Positions 1 through 11,565 of a DNA stretch of 64,000 nucleotides are shown here, piece after piece. Location: contig NC_080422.1 of the NCBI RefSeq assembly GCF_029873635.1, positions 58,687,889 through 58,751,888 on the forward strand, given 5' to 3'. Position 1 is the first letter of the stretch. The number at the start of each line of letters is the position of its first letter. Position numbers and translations under genes: made by a program. This DNA is from Malania oleifera (lineage: Eukaryota > Streptophyta > Magnoliopsida > Santalales > Ximeniaceae). The notes under the pieces were generated by a model. That model was not told the origin of the DNA. It saw nothing but the letters and a program-made list of their open reading frames with translations, and did no database searches.

Positions 1-853
1 GTGCTTTTGATGAAACAACCCACGGTTTTCTGATATTCTACTAAGCTTCACTCTTCTATATTGATTACTGTTGAAGTATATTGTTTTTCAATTGTACAAA
101 CAAAGTTTGTTATTGTTTTTTGTTTTCTTGACGATTCAGGATTGTTGAATCGTTGCTTAGCAAGAGGGGATTCTCGTTAAAGAGGTGAACTCCACCTTTG
201 AGGGACAGGGTTGTAACTTCATATGGTAACAAAGTTGGAAAGGAAAATCCTCACAGCATGTTGGTTGGGGCAAGGACGTAGGCTTTTGGCCGAACCTTGT
301 AAAAAATTTGGTCTTAAGCTCGTCTTCCCTAATCTCTTTGCTTTATTGTAAGGTTATGTGTATGTTTATTGAAGAAGTTGATGCATATTGGATGTTGCTG
401 AAATACGAATTTTGCTTCATACTTGAAATCAAGGAATATATTGGTAATTGTTGATTAGTTTCACAAGTTCAAAGTTGAATATTGATTTTTATATCACAGT
501 TGAAGATAATCTTGCTTAATTAATTAAAAGAAAGTTTCAGGCTTTATAAAATTAGTCTTCTGAAATTTTTTTAATATTGTTACTATTTATTGTTGAAGAA
601 AATTCTAATTCTAAATATTAAAGTTCTGAGATTTTTGATCAAGATGATCTTTAACATCATTCATTTATAAAAGATTGAATTTGGATTGTTCAAAGGATTT
701 GTAAGGATTATTGGTCAATATTATTGTGTTTGTGTGATTGCTGAAAATCAATTTTCTGAGTTAATACTTAAACTAAGAATTCGTGAAACAAAGTTATAAA
801 GAATTTTTAAAAACCGAATTCACCCCCCTCTTAGGAGTACATCTAAATTCTCA
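1..853 (+). repeat. Partial 5' LTR of copia element 1 (3' portion)
   Basis: Non-coding sequence ending in TCA directly before the primer-binding site, with the typical Sirevirus LTR tail (AATTCACCCCCCTCTTAGGAG, about 819-838). It contains at 267-306 the box GGCAAGGACGTAGGC ... GGCCGAACCTTGTAAA, which recurs in the other Sirevirus-like LTRs of this window. The LTR start and U3 promoter lie outside the window. Confidence 0.82.
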
Positions 854-855
854 AT

Positions 856-867
856 TGGTATCAAAGC
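856..867 (+). other. Primer-binding site, initiator tRNA-Met (element 1)
   Basis: TGGTATCAAAGC lies two bases after the LTR end. It matches the usual copia PBS TGGTATCAGAGC (complement of the 3' end of initiator tRNA-Met) except for one G-to-A change. It marks the LTR boundary. Confidence 0.88.
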
Positions 868-913
868 CCTAGGTTGTAGTAAATCTTAAACTAGAAGCTA
901 CATAAAGATCCCT

Positions 914-2690
914 ATGGCACACCTAGGTGTATCTCCTTTTGGCGAGGGCCAATCCTCATCTAGACCACCTATTTTTTGCGATGTTAACTACACCTTCTAG
1001 AAATAATGAATGAGAATCTATTTTCAAACCATGGATTGGAAAGCTTGGAAAGTAGGTGCACATGATGACCTCATCCCCACTAAAAATGTAGATGACAAAG
1101 AAATATCTAAGGAAGAAAAAGAGATGACTGACAATGATCTAAAGGTGCTTGAAATAAATTATAGTGCAATGAATGCACTATGTTGTGCCCTTGATGTCAA
1201 TGAATTCAATAGAGTCATGGGATGTAAATCAGCTAAAGAAATCTGGGATAAGCTTGTAAGTAACTTATGAAGGAATGGTTGATGTAAGGGATAGAAGAAT
1301 TGACATGCTCGCCAGTGAGTATGAGGCATTTAGGATGAACCCTGAAGAAACCATCACTAGAATGTATCCTAGGTTCACTCGTATCATAAATTCTTTTGAA
1401 GCATTAGGTAAAAACTACTCTACTTATGAGGTGATTCGAAAAATCCTTAGAGGACTTCCACCGATTTGGGAACCTAAGGCAACTACAATAACGGAAGGAA
1501 GAAATTTGAAAAATACCTCCCTAGATGAATTAATAGGATCGCTCCTCACATATGAGATGGTGATAAATGAAAGAAATTTTGAAGGTAGCAAACACAAGAA
1601 ATCAACTGCCCTTAAGGCTGCAAAATAAAGTTCTAGTGAAGAAGAATACAAAAAACTAGATGGCGATGATGTAGCCTTAATTACTAGAAGACTTGGAAAA
1701 TTCTTCAAAAAGAACAAGAAGTTTACTCGAAAATTCAGAGGCTTAAAATATGATAAAGGAAAAAATAGCAAAAAGGAAACAAAGAATGAACCTCTTACAT
1801 GCTATAATTGCAAGAAAGTTGGACACACAAAATCTGATTGTCCACAACTTAAGAAAGATGCCAAGAATAAGAAAAAGAAAGCGATGAAAGCTACAATGTG
1901 GGAAGACTCAAGCTCAAGTGAATATGAAAATGAATCAAGCGATCATGATGTGGCAAACCTCTGCTTCATGGCAAAAAAAAATGAGGTAAATTCCTACTCT
2001 AACTCATAATAAGAAGAATCTAGTGATAAATCATGTAGCGACTCATGTGAAAGCATGCCCTCATATAGATAAATGCAAGATGAATTATTTTCTTTGCATA
2101 ATAAGTTCATAAAAGTAACCAAAAGAAACATAGCATTGAAAGAACAAAATGAAAAGTTAAAGAACGAACTATAGACTTCAATGTCAGTTGAAAAAAAGCA
2201 AAGGAATTACTTGTTAATGAACTTATGAGTAAAGTAAACAAGATGTCTCAAGACTTTGTAAAGCTTCAAGTAAAAGGTAAAAATAGAAAGGAGTCAGAAA
2301 TATGTGATCTTAAGAAAAAAAAAATGAAGATAAAGACAAAATCATCTATAATTTTACTAGAGGAAAAGAAAACTTTGATAAACTAGTAGGATCACAAAGA
2401 TTGTCCTTGGATAAGAAAGAATATGATTCAATGGAGTTGAAAACAAAAAGGAAAAGAACCTTTACATGGGGTATTTCATAAAGGCATCAAAACACTTTGC
2501 TAGCACATCTTCCACAAATGCATATGAACATACTACTTGTTTCTTGTGAAAGAAAAAGGGACATATAATGTTTGAATGTCCATTTAAAAGAAAAAACGTT
2601 AAAATTAAGAAAGTATGGAGAGTCAAAACTGAAGCTAAAACTGAATAAAAAAGACCTAAGAAAGCCTGGGTACCAAAAGTAACACCTTGA
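914..2690 (+). pseudogene. Sirevirus gag (element 1), broken
   Basis: Capsid/nucleocapsid polyprotein of the copia element. The start ATG at 914 opens MAHLGVSPFGEGQSSSRPP, close to the start of the better-preserved gag at 47316. The capsid region runs to about 1628 (motifs MDWKAWKV, LRGLPPIWEPKA). A Lys-rich stretch then carries a perfect CCHC knuckle, CYNCKKVGHTKSDC, near 1800-1842. A second knuckle near 2540 has lost its second Cys to a stop. A charged, coiled-coil-like region lies between them. There are stops just after 992 and at 1626, and several later frame changes. The open stretches 1010-1270 and 1275-1628 are pieces of this one gene. Confidence 0.88.
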
Positions 2691-2703
2691 ACCCTTCTTG
2701 TAG

Positions 2704-3084
2704 GTGTGTTTTAGGACCACTCCATCGAAAGAAAAATGGTACTTGGATAGTGGATGTTTAAGACATATGATCGGAGACAAGTCCAAATTTACCACATTAA
2801 TGCAAAAGGATGTTGGACATGTCACCTTTGGAGATAATGCTAAAAGTAAAATAATTGGTATCGAAAAAGTAGGTAAAGAACCCTCCTTAACTATTGATGA
2901 TGTTTTATTAGTAGATGGATTAAAACATAATCTGCTTAGCATTAGTCAATTAATTGATAAAGGTTGTAATGTAATATTTAAACAAGACAAGTGCGTAGTT
3001 GAAAATAGAGAAAAGCATGATATCTTGTTTATTACAAATAGGGTTGATAATGTGTATTGTATAAATTTTAAAAACCTGATATCT
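2704..3084 (+). pseudogene. Copia protease region of element 1, fused to RT
   Basis: Aspartic protease domain that would cut the Gag-Pol polyprotein. The active-site triplet is visible in WYLDSGCLRHMIGD (D-S-G intact). The conserved GDNAKSKIIG and LLVDGLKHNLLSISQL blocks follow. The domain runs into NVYCINFKNL and then, without the expected GAG-pre-integrase and integrase, directly into the RT start (SQEEPKNI). The open frame continues across this join to 3300, so the integrase loss is an in-frame deletion. The same interval in the copy at 49.1-50.7 kb holds about 1.15 kb more. Confidence 0.85.
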
Positions 3085-4298
3085 CAGGAGGAACCCAAAA
3101 ACATAGATGAAGCAGTAAGTGATGGCTCTTGGATAGTAGCCATGCAAGAAGAATTAAATCAATTTGAGAGAAATAAAGTTTCGAAATTAGTTGCTAGACC
3201 CACTAATCATTCAGTTATAGGAACCAAATGGGTATTTAGGAATAAGAAGGATGAAAATGGTATTGTAATGTGTAATAATGCTAGACTTATAGCTCAATGA
3301 TATAATCAAGAAGAAGGAAGATACTACGATGAGATCTTTGCTCCCGTTGCTAGACTGGAAGCCATAAGAAAGCTATTAGCCTATGCATCTCACAAAATTT
3401 TAAACTTTATCAAATTGATGTGAAGAGTGCATTCTTAAATGGATTTATAAATGAAGAAGTTTATGTAGCACAACCTCCAGGATTTGAGGATTTTCATTAC
3501 CCAGATCATGTGTTTAGATTACAAAGGCATTATATGGACTAAAACAAGCTCCTAGAGCTTGGTATGAGTGTTTAAGTGGATTTTTGTTGGAAAATGAATT
3601 TTCTAGAGGAAAAATGGACAACACACTGTTTATTCAGGCTAAAAATGAAGATATGCTTATCATACAAATATATGTGGATGATATCATTTTTGGTCTACAA
3701 AAAAAAAGTTATGTAAATACTTTGCAAAATGCATGCAGGACAAATTTGAAATAAGTATGATGAGTGAGTTGACCTACTTTCTTGGATTTCAGATTAAGCA
3801 AGCTAAAACTGGAACATTCATAAACCAGTCAAAATACATAAGAGACTTGCTTAAGAAATTCGATATGGAAGATATCAAACCTTTAGGGACCCCTATGAGT
3901 ATGTCTATAAATCTTGATAAAGATGAGAAAAGAAAATCACTAGATATGAAACACTACCGAGGCATGATAGGAAGTCTGCTTTATTTAATAGCTAGTAGAC
4001 TAGACATTATGTTTAGTGTGTGCATATGCGCCCGATTTCAAGCAGCCCCTAAAGAGTCTCACCAAATAGTTGTCAAAAGAATTTAAAGATATTTGATGGG
4101 TACTATTGACTTAGATCTATGGTATCCTAAAGATACAAGCTTTAAGATGATCAACTATTCAGATGCTGATTATGCAAGATGTAAACTTGATCGAAAAAGC
4201 ACAAGTGGTACTTGCCACTTCTATCTACTATAGAAGTAGAGTACATGGCAGCAGGTAGCTATTGTGCACAAACTCTCTATATGAAACAACAGTTAAAG
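3085..4298 (+). pseudogene. Copia reverse transcriptase and start of RNase H (element 1)
   Basis: RT copies the genomic RNA and RNase H removes it from the hybrid. RT starts near [14 protein letters not shown] and [12 protein letters not shown]. The catalytic YVDD is still encoded at 3671-3682, but the frame around it is broken by stops and shifts between 3298 and 3732. A clean stretch follows at 3733-4086 (FLGFQIKQA, HYRGMIGSLLYLIASR). RNase H begins near 4130 (NYSDADYARCKLDRKSTSGTCHF). About 17 codons after that motif are missing compared with the copy at 51.8 kb. The gene is then interrupted by the solo LTR at 4299 and resumes at 6383. Confidence 0.87.
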
Positions 4299-6377
4299 TG
4301 TAATGGCCCGAAGAATAATGATATTTAAATAATAGAGAGGAATGTAAATGGAAACAGAAATAGAAGGAGGTAGCAGACTTCTTTGACGAACGCGGAGCGT
4401 TCGTCAACAATATTACACTTTGGGAGTAATAACCAAGGAATTTAGATCAAGGACTCGTCAATGAATACAGGGGATTCGTCGACGAGGATAACATAGGGTC
4501 TTGTCGACGAGGGTGAGTTTCTTCGACAAGATGATACTGAGAGGGTTTTTTGGGCAACTCTGAATTTCATCGATGAAGGGGAGAGTTCATCGACGAGGAG
4601 CCTTCTTGACCTTGGTGACGAGGTGACGTGGCTCGTCAATGAAGGCCAGTGTATAAATAGCCCAAACTTTATTTTTAAGCATAATTTTTGGCACAAAACC
4701 CTCTCTCTCCCCCCCCCTGTTCGGTTCTACACCCTTCTCTCTTTGATTTTGGGCTGGATTTTCGCCGATTTGAGGATCTGAAGCCACCATGACGCTCCTG
4801 TAGAAGTTCTCTGCATATCTGCCAGAGCGGATCATCAGTGGAACCCCGTTGAAATTCATCCTTGAGTTGAGGTAAGACTTTTTATTTGAAATTTGGTCTT
4901 TTCACAGTTGAAGGAAATGATGTACTCAAATAAATATTGAAGTTTAGTTTGGGGAATTATCATTTTCTAAGTAGTGCTTAGGGTTTCCTACGGGTGTAAG
5001 ACCAGTATTATAGAGGGGCTTTTTAGTTGCTAGGTAAGGGGAAAAATTAAAACGGTTATTTTTCCATTGAAATTACTATTATTTAATAGTAGAATAATTT
5101 TCAAAAAGCATGTGATTATATATGAGTATAATTGAGAAAATGTAAGTTTGGGAAAATATTGCAATTATATAAGAAATGTGATTTCAGAACAAAATATAAG
5201 GTTTCATTTAATTCGTGTGGCATGAATATTATTATATATATATATATATATATATATTATACCATGTTAAGTTAAATTTACAAAATAAGCATGTTTACAG
5301 ATATTTTCGGGAATAACATGATGAACACAGTAAATTGTGATTTCAGAATAAATGATATGTTTGGCGTAAGGCCGTAATTGATGTTTGGCTCAACACCGTA
5401 TTTACTCATGTTATTCGGCGCAAGGCCGCATTTATTCATGTTTTCGGCCCGAGATCGTAATTATTATGTTAATAGAAGATTCAGAACATGTTATTATTTG
5501 ATTTACGATAAACGGTATATGTTTATGTACTATATATTATCAGAACCCGAATATTAGTTTAGTTCAGTTTCAAGAGCACGGTACCGTAGCTTATAGATCA
5601 GATATTTATGATCAGATTGGTGCTAACCACCCCACGAGGGGGTGGGAGATGGATAGTTGATGTGGCTTTCAATGTAGAATGTAGACGTCCACTTGGCAGT
5701 CCAGACCAGGGTGTGGCGTGCCCATCATACTTACAGACATTTTTGACTCGGCAGTGGTCGGCCAACCATTGTCGGGTCCCGCCGTTAGGCTGCACAACCC
5801 GTCATGGGGGTAATACATGACATCAGCTAGCTATACATCTTGGGTAGTTTTCAGTATTATAGACTATATCAGATGATACATGATTAGTATGATTACTTTG
5901 AAGTATGAAATTATATGTTTAACTAACCATATTACGATTTATGCTTTATGCTATGTGAAATGTACAATATATGTATTGTAGTATAAATATTCATATTGCC
6001 ACACAACTGATTTTAATTTAGCTACCCTTACTGAGAGGTGTTTTGCCCTAAGTTTAAATGATTTTCAGAAAACCCAGAGAGACCAGCGGGTTAGGGCCGC
6101 CACTAAGTGAGTTGAGCTTCCCTGCTAGAAGGGTAAGTGTTGATCTAGGATCAGGAGATTTTTGTTGTATAATCCTAGGGTTATTTTGATGTTCTGGAGA
6201 TTGTATATAAACACAGTATTTTGGAGATGTAGTAGACTCTGGTATTATGTAATTTATGATTGATGAATGTGATTTACATTTACTGCTACCTAGGTTTCGC
6301 TATGTGTGACAGGTGTCCCCGCTACCCACGAGTTTTGGTTGACTATTTTATTTATTATGTTTCATTTTATATTAAGA
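4299..6377 (+). repeat. Solo LTR inserted in element 1 RNase H (family E)
   Basis: A 2079-bp non-coding block starts TGTAATGGCCCG and is flanked on both sides by TAAAG (4294-4298 and 6378-6382), a perfect 5-bp target-site duplication. RNase H coding resumes in frame right after it. It has no PBS, PPT or coding region, so I call it a solo LTR. The start resembles LTRs of plant gypsy chromoviruses, but the family is not certain. The normal terminal CA is not visible (it ends TTAAGA). It holds a TCGTCGACGA-type repeat cluster (4383-4640), a TATA box (4652-4659), a (TA)n run (5232-5256) and repeated GGCGCAAGGCCG-like phrases (about 5360-5460). Confidence 0.82.
4383..4659 (+). promoter_or_regulatory. 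Dyad-repeat cluster and TATA box of the family E LTR
   Basis: The cluster opens with a perfect inverted repeat, TTGACGAACGC (4383-4393) and its complement (4397-4407) around GGA. Several TCGTCGACGA-like palindromes follow. TATAAATA (4652-4659) comes right after the cluster. I infer an LTR promoter with upstream sites; no activity can be shown from sequence. Confidence 0.55.
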
Positions 6378-6382
6378 TAAAG

Positions 6383-6616
6383 GATTTCAATTTGGAATAG
6401 TCGGCTGTACCTATAAAATATGATAATACCATCACCATCAATATTTCCAAAAATCCCATTTCAAGATCCAAGCATATCAATATTAGACATCATTTTTTAA
6501 GAGATCATGTGCAAAAAGAAGATATAACTCTTGAGTTTATGAATACAAGTGATCAATGGGCTGATATCTTTACAAAACCTCTTCAAGAGGATAGATTTAT
6601 CTATATAAGACGCTAA
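6383..6616 (+). pseudogene. RNase H C-terminus (element 1)
   Basis: Continuation of the RNase H broken at 4298. It reads DFNLE-stop-SAVPIKYDNT, then ISKNPISRSKHINIRHHFLRD and ADIFTKPL, and ends at a TAA at 6614. These are the standard copia RNase H end motifs, including the Asp of KYDNT. One in-frame stop (TAG at about 6398) is present. The frame matches the left part once the solo LTR and one TAAAG copy are discounted. Confidence 0.88.
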
Positions 6617-7001
6617 CTAGGATTATTGCATAATAGAGAAGTAGTGTGAAGAGGAAAACTGAATAAGTGAAGGTTAGGCAACTGGCTATATGAGGCACAG
6701 TAGATTGACTTGCTACTGTTTGGAGAAATTTCTAAGAAACACATTTGTCAGGCGATTGACATATCGTGATCAGTCGACCGACTTGCGGCAGTTTAAATTT
6801 GAATAGCGTGTAAAACCCTAATTTTTAAATCCTAGGTCTACTGACTTTATTCCTCCCTTCTCTAAAACCTTTTCTACTTTATTCCCAAGTGTTTCCTTAT
6901 GCAAAATCTTCTAATTAAACCTTGAAGATCATCCTCCTACTTCATTCCTAACTAATTTTATAGGGTTTTACCATTCAATTTTTTTTTTCTCAAAATCAAT
7001 C
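6617..7001 (+). other. Internal non-coding spacer between pol and env-like ORF (element 1)
   Basis: No coding signal. It holds dyad-type motifs (TCAGGCGATTGAC and CAGTCGACCGACT, about 6745-6785) related to the CAGGCGACTGCC motifs in the matching spacer of element 2 (52197-52300). Confidence 0.5.
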
Positions 7002-7824
7002 ATGCCACGAATGAAAACCACTGTAGACAAAGGATCTTCTTCTAGGAACAATGATAGTAATGACATAGAAAAAATGACTTGTAACTCCTCAAGCAAAGAA
7101 GCTATACCGGGATCATATTTGATCTATTGGACCTATTTTTGGTAAGGTCTTAGATACAAAATTCTTTGAAAAGATTATCCCGCTATTTTACCCATGTTCA
7201 AAACTTTAGGATGGAAAAAGTTTATCACATTTAAGGCAAAAGGCATATCCTAATCTAGTTAAACTCTTTTACGCCAATTTGATAAAAGGAGACACTATAC
7301 CCTCCACTAAAGTTATGGGGAAATCATTTACTCTTACTCCACAAACCTTAGCAACCATTTTGCATATCAAACCAGGAGAGTTTGAGGGTCAATCTCTTGG
7401 CCAATCTTAGATTATGGTTCAATATTTCTCACTTCAAGAGTTTTTCCCATTGGTTATGAATGAACCACCTATTTTGTTTAGTCATCATCCCCTCTATAAA
7501 AAACTGAACTTGCAAGCTCAAATCCTCCAAAAGCTTATTATTTATAATATCATACCCAGGGTTGAATCACACAACCATGTTTCTTATCTTGATTGTTTCC
7601 TCATGTGGTGCTTGCTCAAAGGTAAAAAGCTTGACTTGCCAAGCTTAATTCTCAAGTGGATGATTTCTAGAGAAGAAGCTCGTAGAGTTATTCTTATGTA
7701 TGGTGGAGTTTTGAACCTTGTTTTTGCACATCTTAGTGTCGCCACTCCATCCTCCTTGTTCATAAAGAGAACCCATTATGATCTTTTTTCTTCAACCACA
7801 CATAAGCAAATGGGTTATGAGTGA
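7002..7824 (+). pseudogene. Sirevirus third (env-like) ORF, element 1
   Basis: The ORF starts MPRMKTTVDKGSSS. Read with two or three frame changes it continues through GKVLDTKFFEKI, KAYPNLVKLFYANL and LTPQTLATILHIKPGEFEG. A clean 136-codon stretch (7414-7824) holds LQKLIIYNIIPRVESHNHVS and FLMWCLLKGKKLDLP. Arrangement and motifs resemble the 'putative plant transposon protein' type domain found in ORFs downstream of pol in Sirevirus-like elements. No clear signal peptide or fusion peptide is visible, so 'env-like' describes position only. The same ORF starts at 52509 in element 2. It ends six bases before the gypsy LTR that truncates the element. Confidence 0.65.
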
Positions 7825-7830
7825 TATGAT

Positions 7831-8594
7831 TGACTTACTCTAAAAATGAGCAGCTCAGAAGTTATCCCAAGTATAGGAGTTCAGTCATGTAATAATTAGC
7901 CCAAGGGCCAAATCGTCTCCTCAAGGAATGCAGTTTAATTCCAAACTTTGTGTAATTCCAAAAGAAATAAGAAACAAAAGGTTCACTAAACACAGTTCAG
8001 ATTCGGGCTTTGGGATGTTTGAGGTTTTTTTGACGAATTAAAACAACGTGAAATTTAATTTATGAATCCTAACGCACATTAAATTAACAACGAGAAATAG
8101 GAAAAGGCACAATGAAATAGATGATGAAAAAATTAAATACCAAACACAATCCTATGTTTAATCAGCCAGGCAAGAAGTAAATCCCATGTTTGAACTTCAA
8201 ACAAAAAGCCTAAATAAGATAACTTTACTACGTAACTCAAGCATGCAACTCTAAAAAAATACCTCAATCAAACATAAACTCAAACAAAAAACTAAATTTT
8301 AGTGCAATCAAGAACGCAAACCAAAATTAAACTAGATCCAACCAAACTTAAGACTTAAAAAAAAAAAAAGAAACTGAGCTTAACACTAGAAAATAACTCA
8401 AATCAAAACTCATTGCGAAGATGATATTAATAGAAAAACAAACTAAAATTAATAATGTGAATAACCCAACAAAATTTAAACTTTTCAATTAAACTTTAAA
8501 TGAAACAAAAAATAAAAAATAAAAGTAACAATACTGCAACTTGAACAAATAATTAAATACTAAAGAAATAGAAAATAATAGAGATGAAGAGAGT

Positions 8595-8680
<86 letters not shown>

Positions 8681-9877
8681 AGTATGGCAGGCCATGTGGG
8701 TTGAGGTGAGTCTTTCGTGTTCCTCTTTTAGCAGAGCAAAGCCTCAGGTTCATGGGATATTAAGAATAGCAGCAGGACTCTTGGGTTGTAGCAGATTTAA
8801 GTAGCATTGGCAACCATAAGGCAGCAGCAACACGAAGCAAACAGTAGCATAGAGTAGTAGGAGCAAGATTCGGATCTGAGAGGAGGGAGACAAAGCCTGA
8901 GGTAGAGGAGATGAGATCAGAGAGACGAGAATGAGGGAGAGGATAAGGAGAAAACCGAGATATAGAGGGTTAAGAGAAGAAAAAAAAAAGAAAAAAAGGA
9001 GAAGCCGAGAGGGTTAAGAGTTAAGGGAAGAGAGGGTTGAGAGTTGAGGGAGACGAGCAAGAGAGAATAGGGGGCAAGACGATGGATAAAGATAAGAAAA
9101 AAACTAAACTCTCTTTTGAAGCCCTAAGCCAGCACGTCCACAAGCCTAGTGCATCAACTTCATAAACTCGACCTCCTTTTTTTTTTTTTTTTTCTTTTGC
9201 ATGGCCGGGTCACATCATGGCTCGACCTTCTCTTTATTTTTATTTTCACTTGGTTCTTAATTGCTTTGTCCTTGCTCCAGCTCACTCATAGTCTAGCCTT
9301 TAATTCAAGCCCCATCTCATGCATGCGCTTGCACTTTCGAAGCCCAACTCACTTTTTTTCTTTAATCCCCCCAGCTTCCTTTTATTTCAAGTCCATATGA
9401 ATTTGCATGTTGCATGGTCCGTCCATTAAATGCGTGTTTCTTCATGTGCATGCAGCGTCTCCTTGTCATGTGCGTGGATCTCCAAATTTTTGGATGAAGC
9501 TCAATTTTCTAAAATTATCCTTTAAATGTCTAGGAAAACATCGGATGCTCACGGTCTTGATTTGGGCTTCGGCTCACGTACATGGTTCTCCATGAACACA
9601 ATTCGTCTTTTGAAAATTATCTTTGATGCGTAGTCTCATGTAATGATCACGTGCATGCACAAACATTTTTAATTTTGGCTTTAATGTCTAGAAATTGTCC
9701 TACAATAATAAAGCACGAATGTCCATAAATTTTTCAACAAAAATACGATAATTATCTAAAAATTATCAACGAACACACTAATTAAAATATTGGACATAAT
9801 CAGGCATTTAATTAAAATTATAATTTTTAATGCATGAATTTAAAGGCCTAATTATGCAAATTTAATGCGTAATCATA
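7831..9877 (-). repeat. 3' LTR of the gypsy element
   Basis: Homologous along most of its length to 38747-40303 and 40313-41875: shared starts (CTAAAAATGAG ... ATCCCAAGTATAGGAGTTC) and ends (AATCATA against AATCACA). On the minus strand the LTR runs from TATGATT to TCA. It is about 0.5 kb longer than the other two because of a (GA)n run and adjoining purine-rich sequence (8599-9080). ORFs predicted here are low-complexity artefacts. Confidence 0.82.
8599..8675. repeat. (AG)n microsatellite
   Basis: Uninterrupted AG run of 77 bases within the gypsy 3' LTR, followed by further GA-rich sequence to about 9080. It is absent from the sister LTRs, so it expanded after insertion. Confidence 0.97.
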
Positions 9878-11565
9878 CCGCCTAACTAACGTTTTGCTAG
9901 TCTCTAGCAAATAACGTGAAGACAATCCAGGGTGATACCCACAAACACCAATTTTAGTGAATATTAGATGAATGCACATGTAACACAAATATACCATTTC
10001 ATATAAAGGAATATAACCAGATTACACACAAGCTCATTAATATAAATTCATGCAACTTCGAAGCAAGTCATTCATGCAAGTTTATTTAACTATTAAGAAC
10101 AGTATACTCACATAAAACTAACCAACAATACAATTCAAAGTTAATGTAGCCATATAAATTCAAGTTTAAACTGGTGAAATCTCGAGGTATGTGTAATGTG
10201 TATGACTCGTTACACCCAGGATACTAGTGGACACCTACACAATGGTCGTTCTAACTTGGCCTAACTGGTATACCCTCAAAAATGCTAAAAAAAGATGGGT
10301 TCACTCATCATATGTGAGGAGGAGTGTCATGATCGAACATCCCACATATTGCAAGGAACAAACACTAAATGTATGGAGTGGACTAGTTTAGAAAGGATCT
10401 AGCCTGTCTCTGAGGTGTTGTGTCTTTTACCATAGCATCTTCTCACCTACTTTCCATATCCAACCAAGACCACCTTAGATCAACTTATTCGCAAACTAGG
10501 TATGAATACATCTGAGGCATTAGGAGATTGAAAAGTCTTCATATATAGAGAACAGGTGTCACATCCCTGAATTTTCGTGGTATTTGTGTGGAGCAGTTAT
10601 TAATCATTCACCTCATTCTTATGCACTTCTATTTATTTTTTTTCTTCTTTTTTTCTACTCATTCTTCAATTTCTATCTTTTCATGGTCAATTAGGAAAAT
10701 CATTACACTTCTTTTGTTGTCTTCATACCACCCATGTGAATTAAGCTCGAATAATAGTCCATGAACTAAGTCTATTTCTAGGGTTGGCTCAGCCTTCACA
10801 TCTTAAGTAGGCTACAAGACCTAGGTTTCTATCTCCCCACTAGATGTTACCTCTAGGCTAACGAGTCAAAAACAGAGACTAGTGTACAAAGAATTGTCCA
10901 GAAGAAAAGAAAACTGAGTTTCATGAACTCTGATTTGATGTTAACTCTCAAAAGGACGATAAATAGCTCAAGAATACCTCACAGGATGTCATAGTCGCCA
11001 TGGGAGTTCTCTCATTGCTCACAAGGAACCCTAAGTGCAAAAAATCACATGAATGTGTATATTCAGCCTCATGAGATACCATGTAAGTTCAAGAGTTTAT
11101 ATAGGCATATTAACATGAATGAATTACCAGTCAACCTTCATGGAGTTACAAAGCCATATATAGAGAAACTACACATAAATAACTCAAGCGTGTAACTTTT
11201 AAGTTATATGCAAGTATGTGAAGGGTATATGTCAGTGTTAATTATGGCATAATCATCTATCTTCAATACTTTTTTTTAATAAAAAAAAAAAAAAAACTCA
11301 ACAAATGGAAATGCACAATGTCACATGCAAATTCTCAACCCCCCCCCCCCCCCCCAAACTAAAGTGGGACATTGTCTTCAATGTGAAAGCATAGAGGAAA
11401 TAAAAAAAAAAAAAACTATGCATGGGGGAAATAAGATAAACAAAATAAAATCACTACCAACTAAAGCAACATAAAAAGAAAAGGAAATTGCAAATAAAGA
11501 AAAAATAAAGAAAGAGAAAAAGAAAAGTAGTAAGAGAGAAAGGTCTGAAAACTCCCCTAGGGTCT
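9878..11565 (-). other. Gypsy 3' internal non-coding region
   Basis: Non-coding part between integrase and 3' LTR. Its left part (9878-11253) matches 41876-43197 in the second gypsy copy. It holds an A-run (about 11280-11296) and a C-run (about 11339-11355). No env-like reading frame is visible. The copy at 41876 begins CCCTCCAAC (minus strand GTTGGAGGG), a short polypurine tract beside the LTR; the same site here has decayed. Confidence 0.6.

Larger units (their letters stand above)
1..7830 (+). mobile_element. Copia (Sirevirus-type) element 1, integrase-deleted, 3'-truncated
   Basis: This is a degenerate Ty1/copia element read left to right. In order it has a partial LTR, an initiator-Met tRNA primer-binding site, gag, protease, RT, RNase H and a third, env-like ORF. 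The third ORF and the shape of the gag (long, with two CCHC knuckles and a Lys-rich linker) point to the Sirevirus (SIRE/Maximus) lineage. The start lies outside the window, and the end is cut where a gypsy LTR begins at 7831. The integrase is missing and a solo LTR sits in RNase H (4299-6377). Stops and frameshifts occur in every ORF, so the copy cannot encode working proteins. Order and domain matches are seen; the lineage name is from family knowledge. Confidence 0.88.

Noticed and set aside
856..867. tRNA gene-like sequence near the LTR ends
   Set aside because: Only the 12-base complement of the tRNA 3' end is present. These are primer-binding sites, not tRNA genes.
5598..5820. Overlapping ORFs on both strands near 5600-5820
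   Set aside because: They lie in the middle of the family E solo LTR, show no family motif and occur on both strands at once.
8489..8753. Minus-strand ORFs with long Ser-Leu repeats
   Set aside because: They are translations of the (AG)n microsatellite inside the gypsy 3' LTR.
9149..9595. Two plus-strand ORFs with hydrophobic starts
   Set aside because: They sit inside the gypsy 3' LTR, begin in a T-run and have no counterpart in the sister LTRs.
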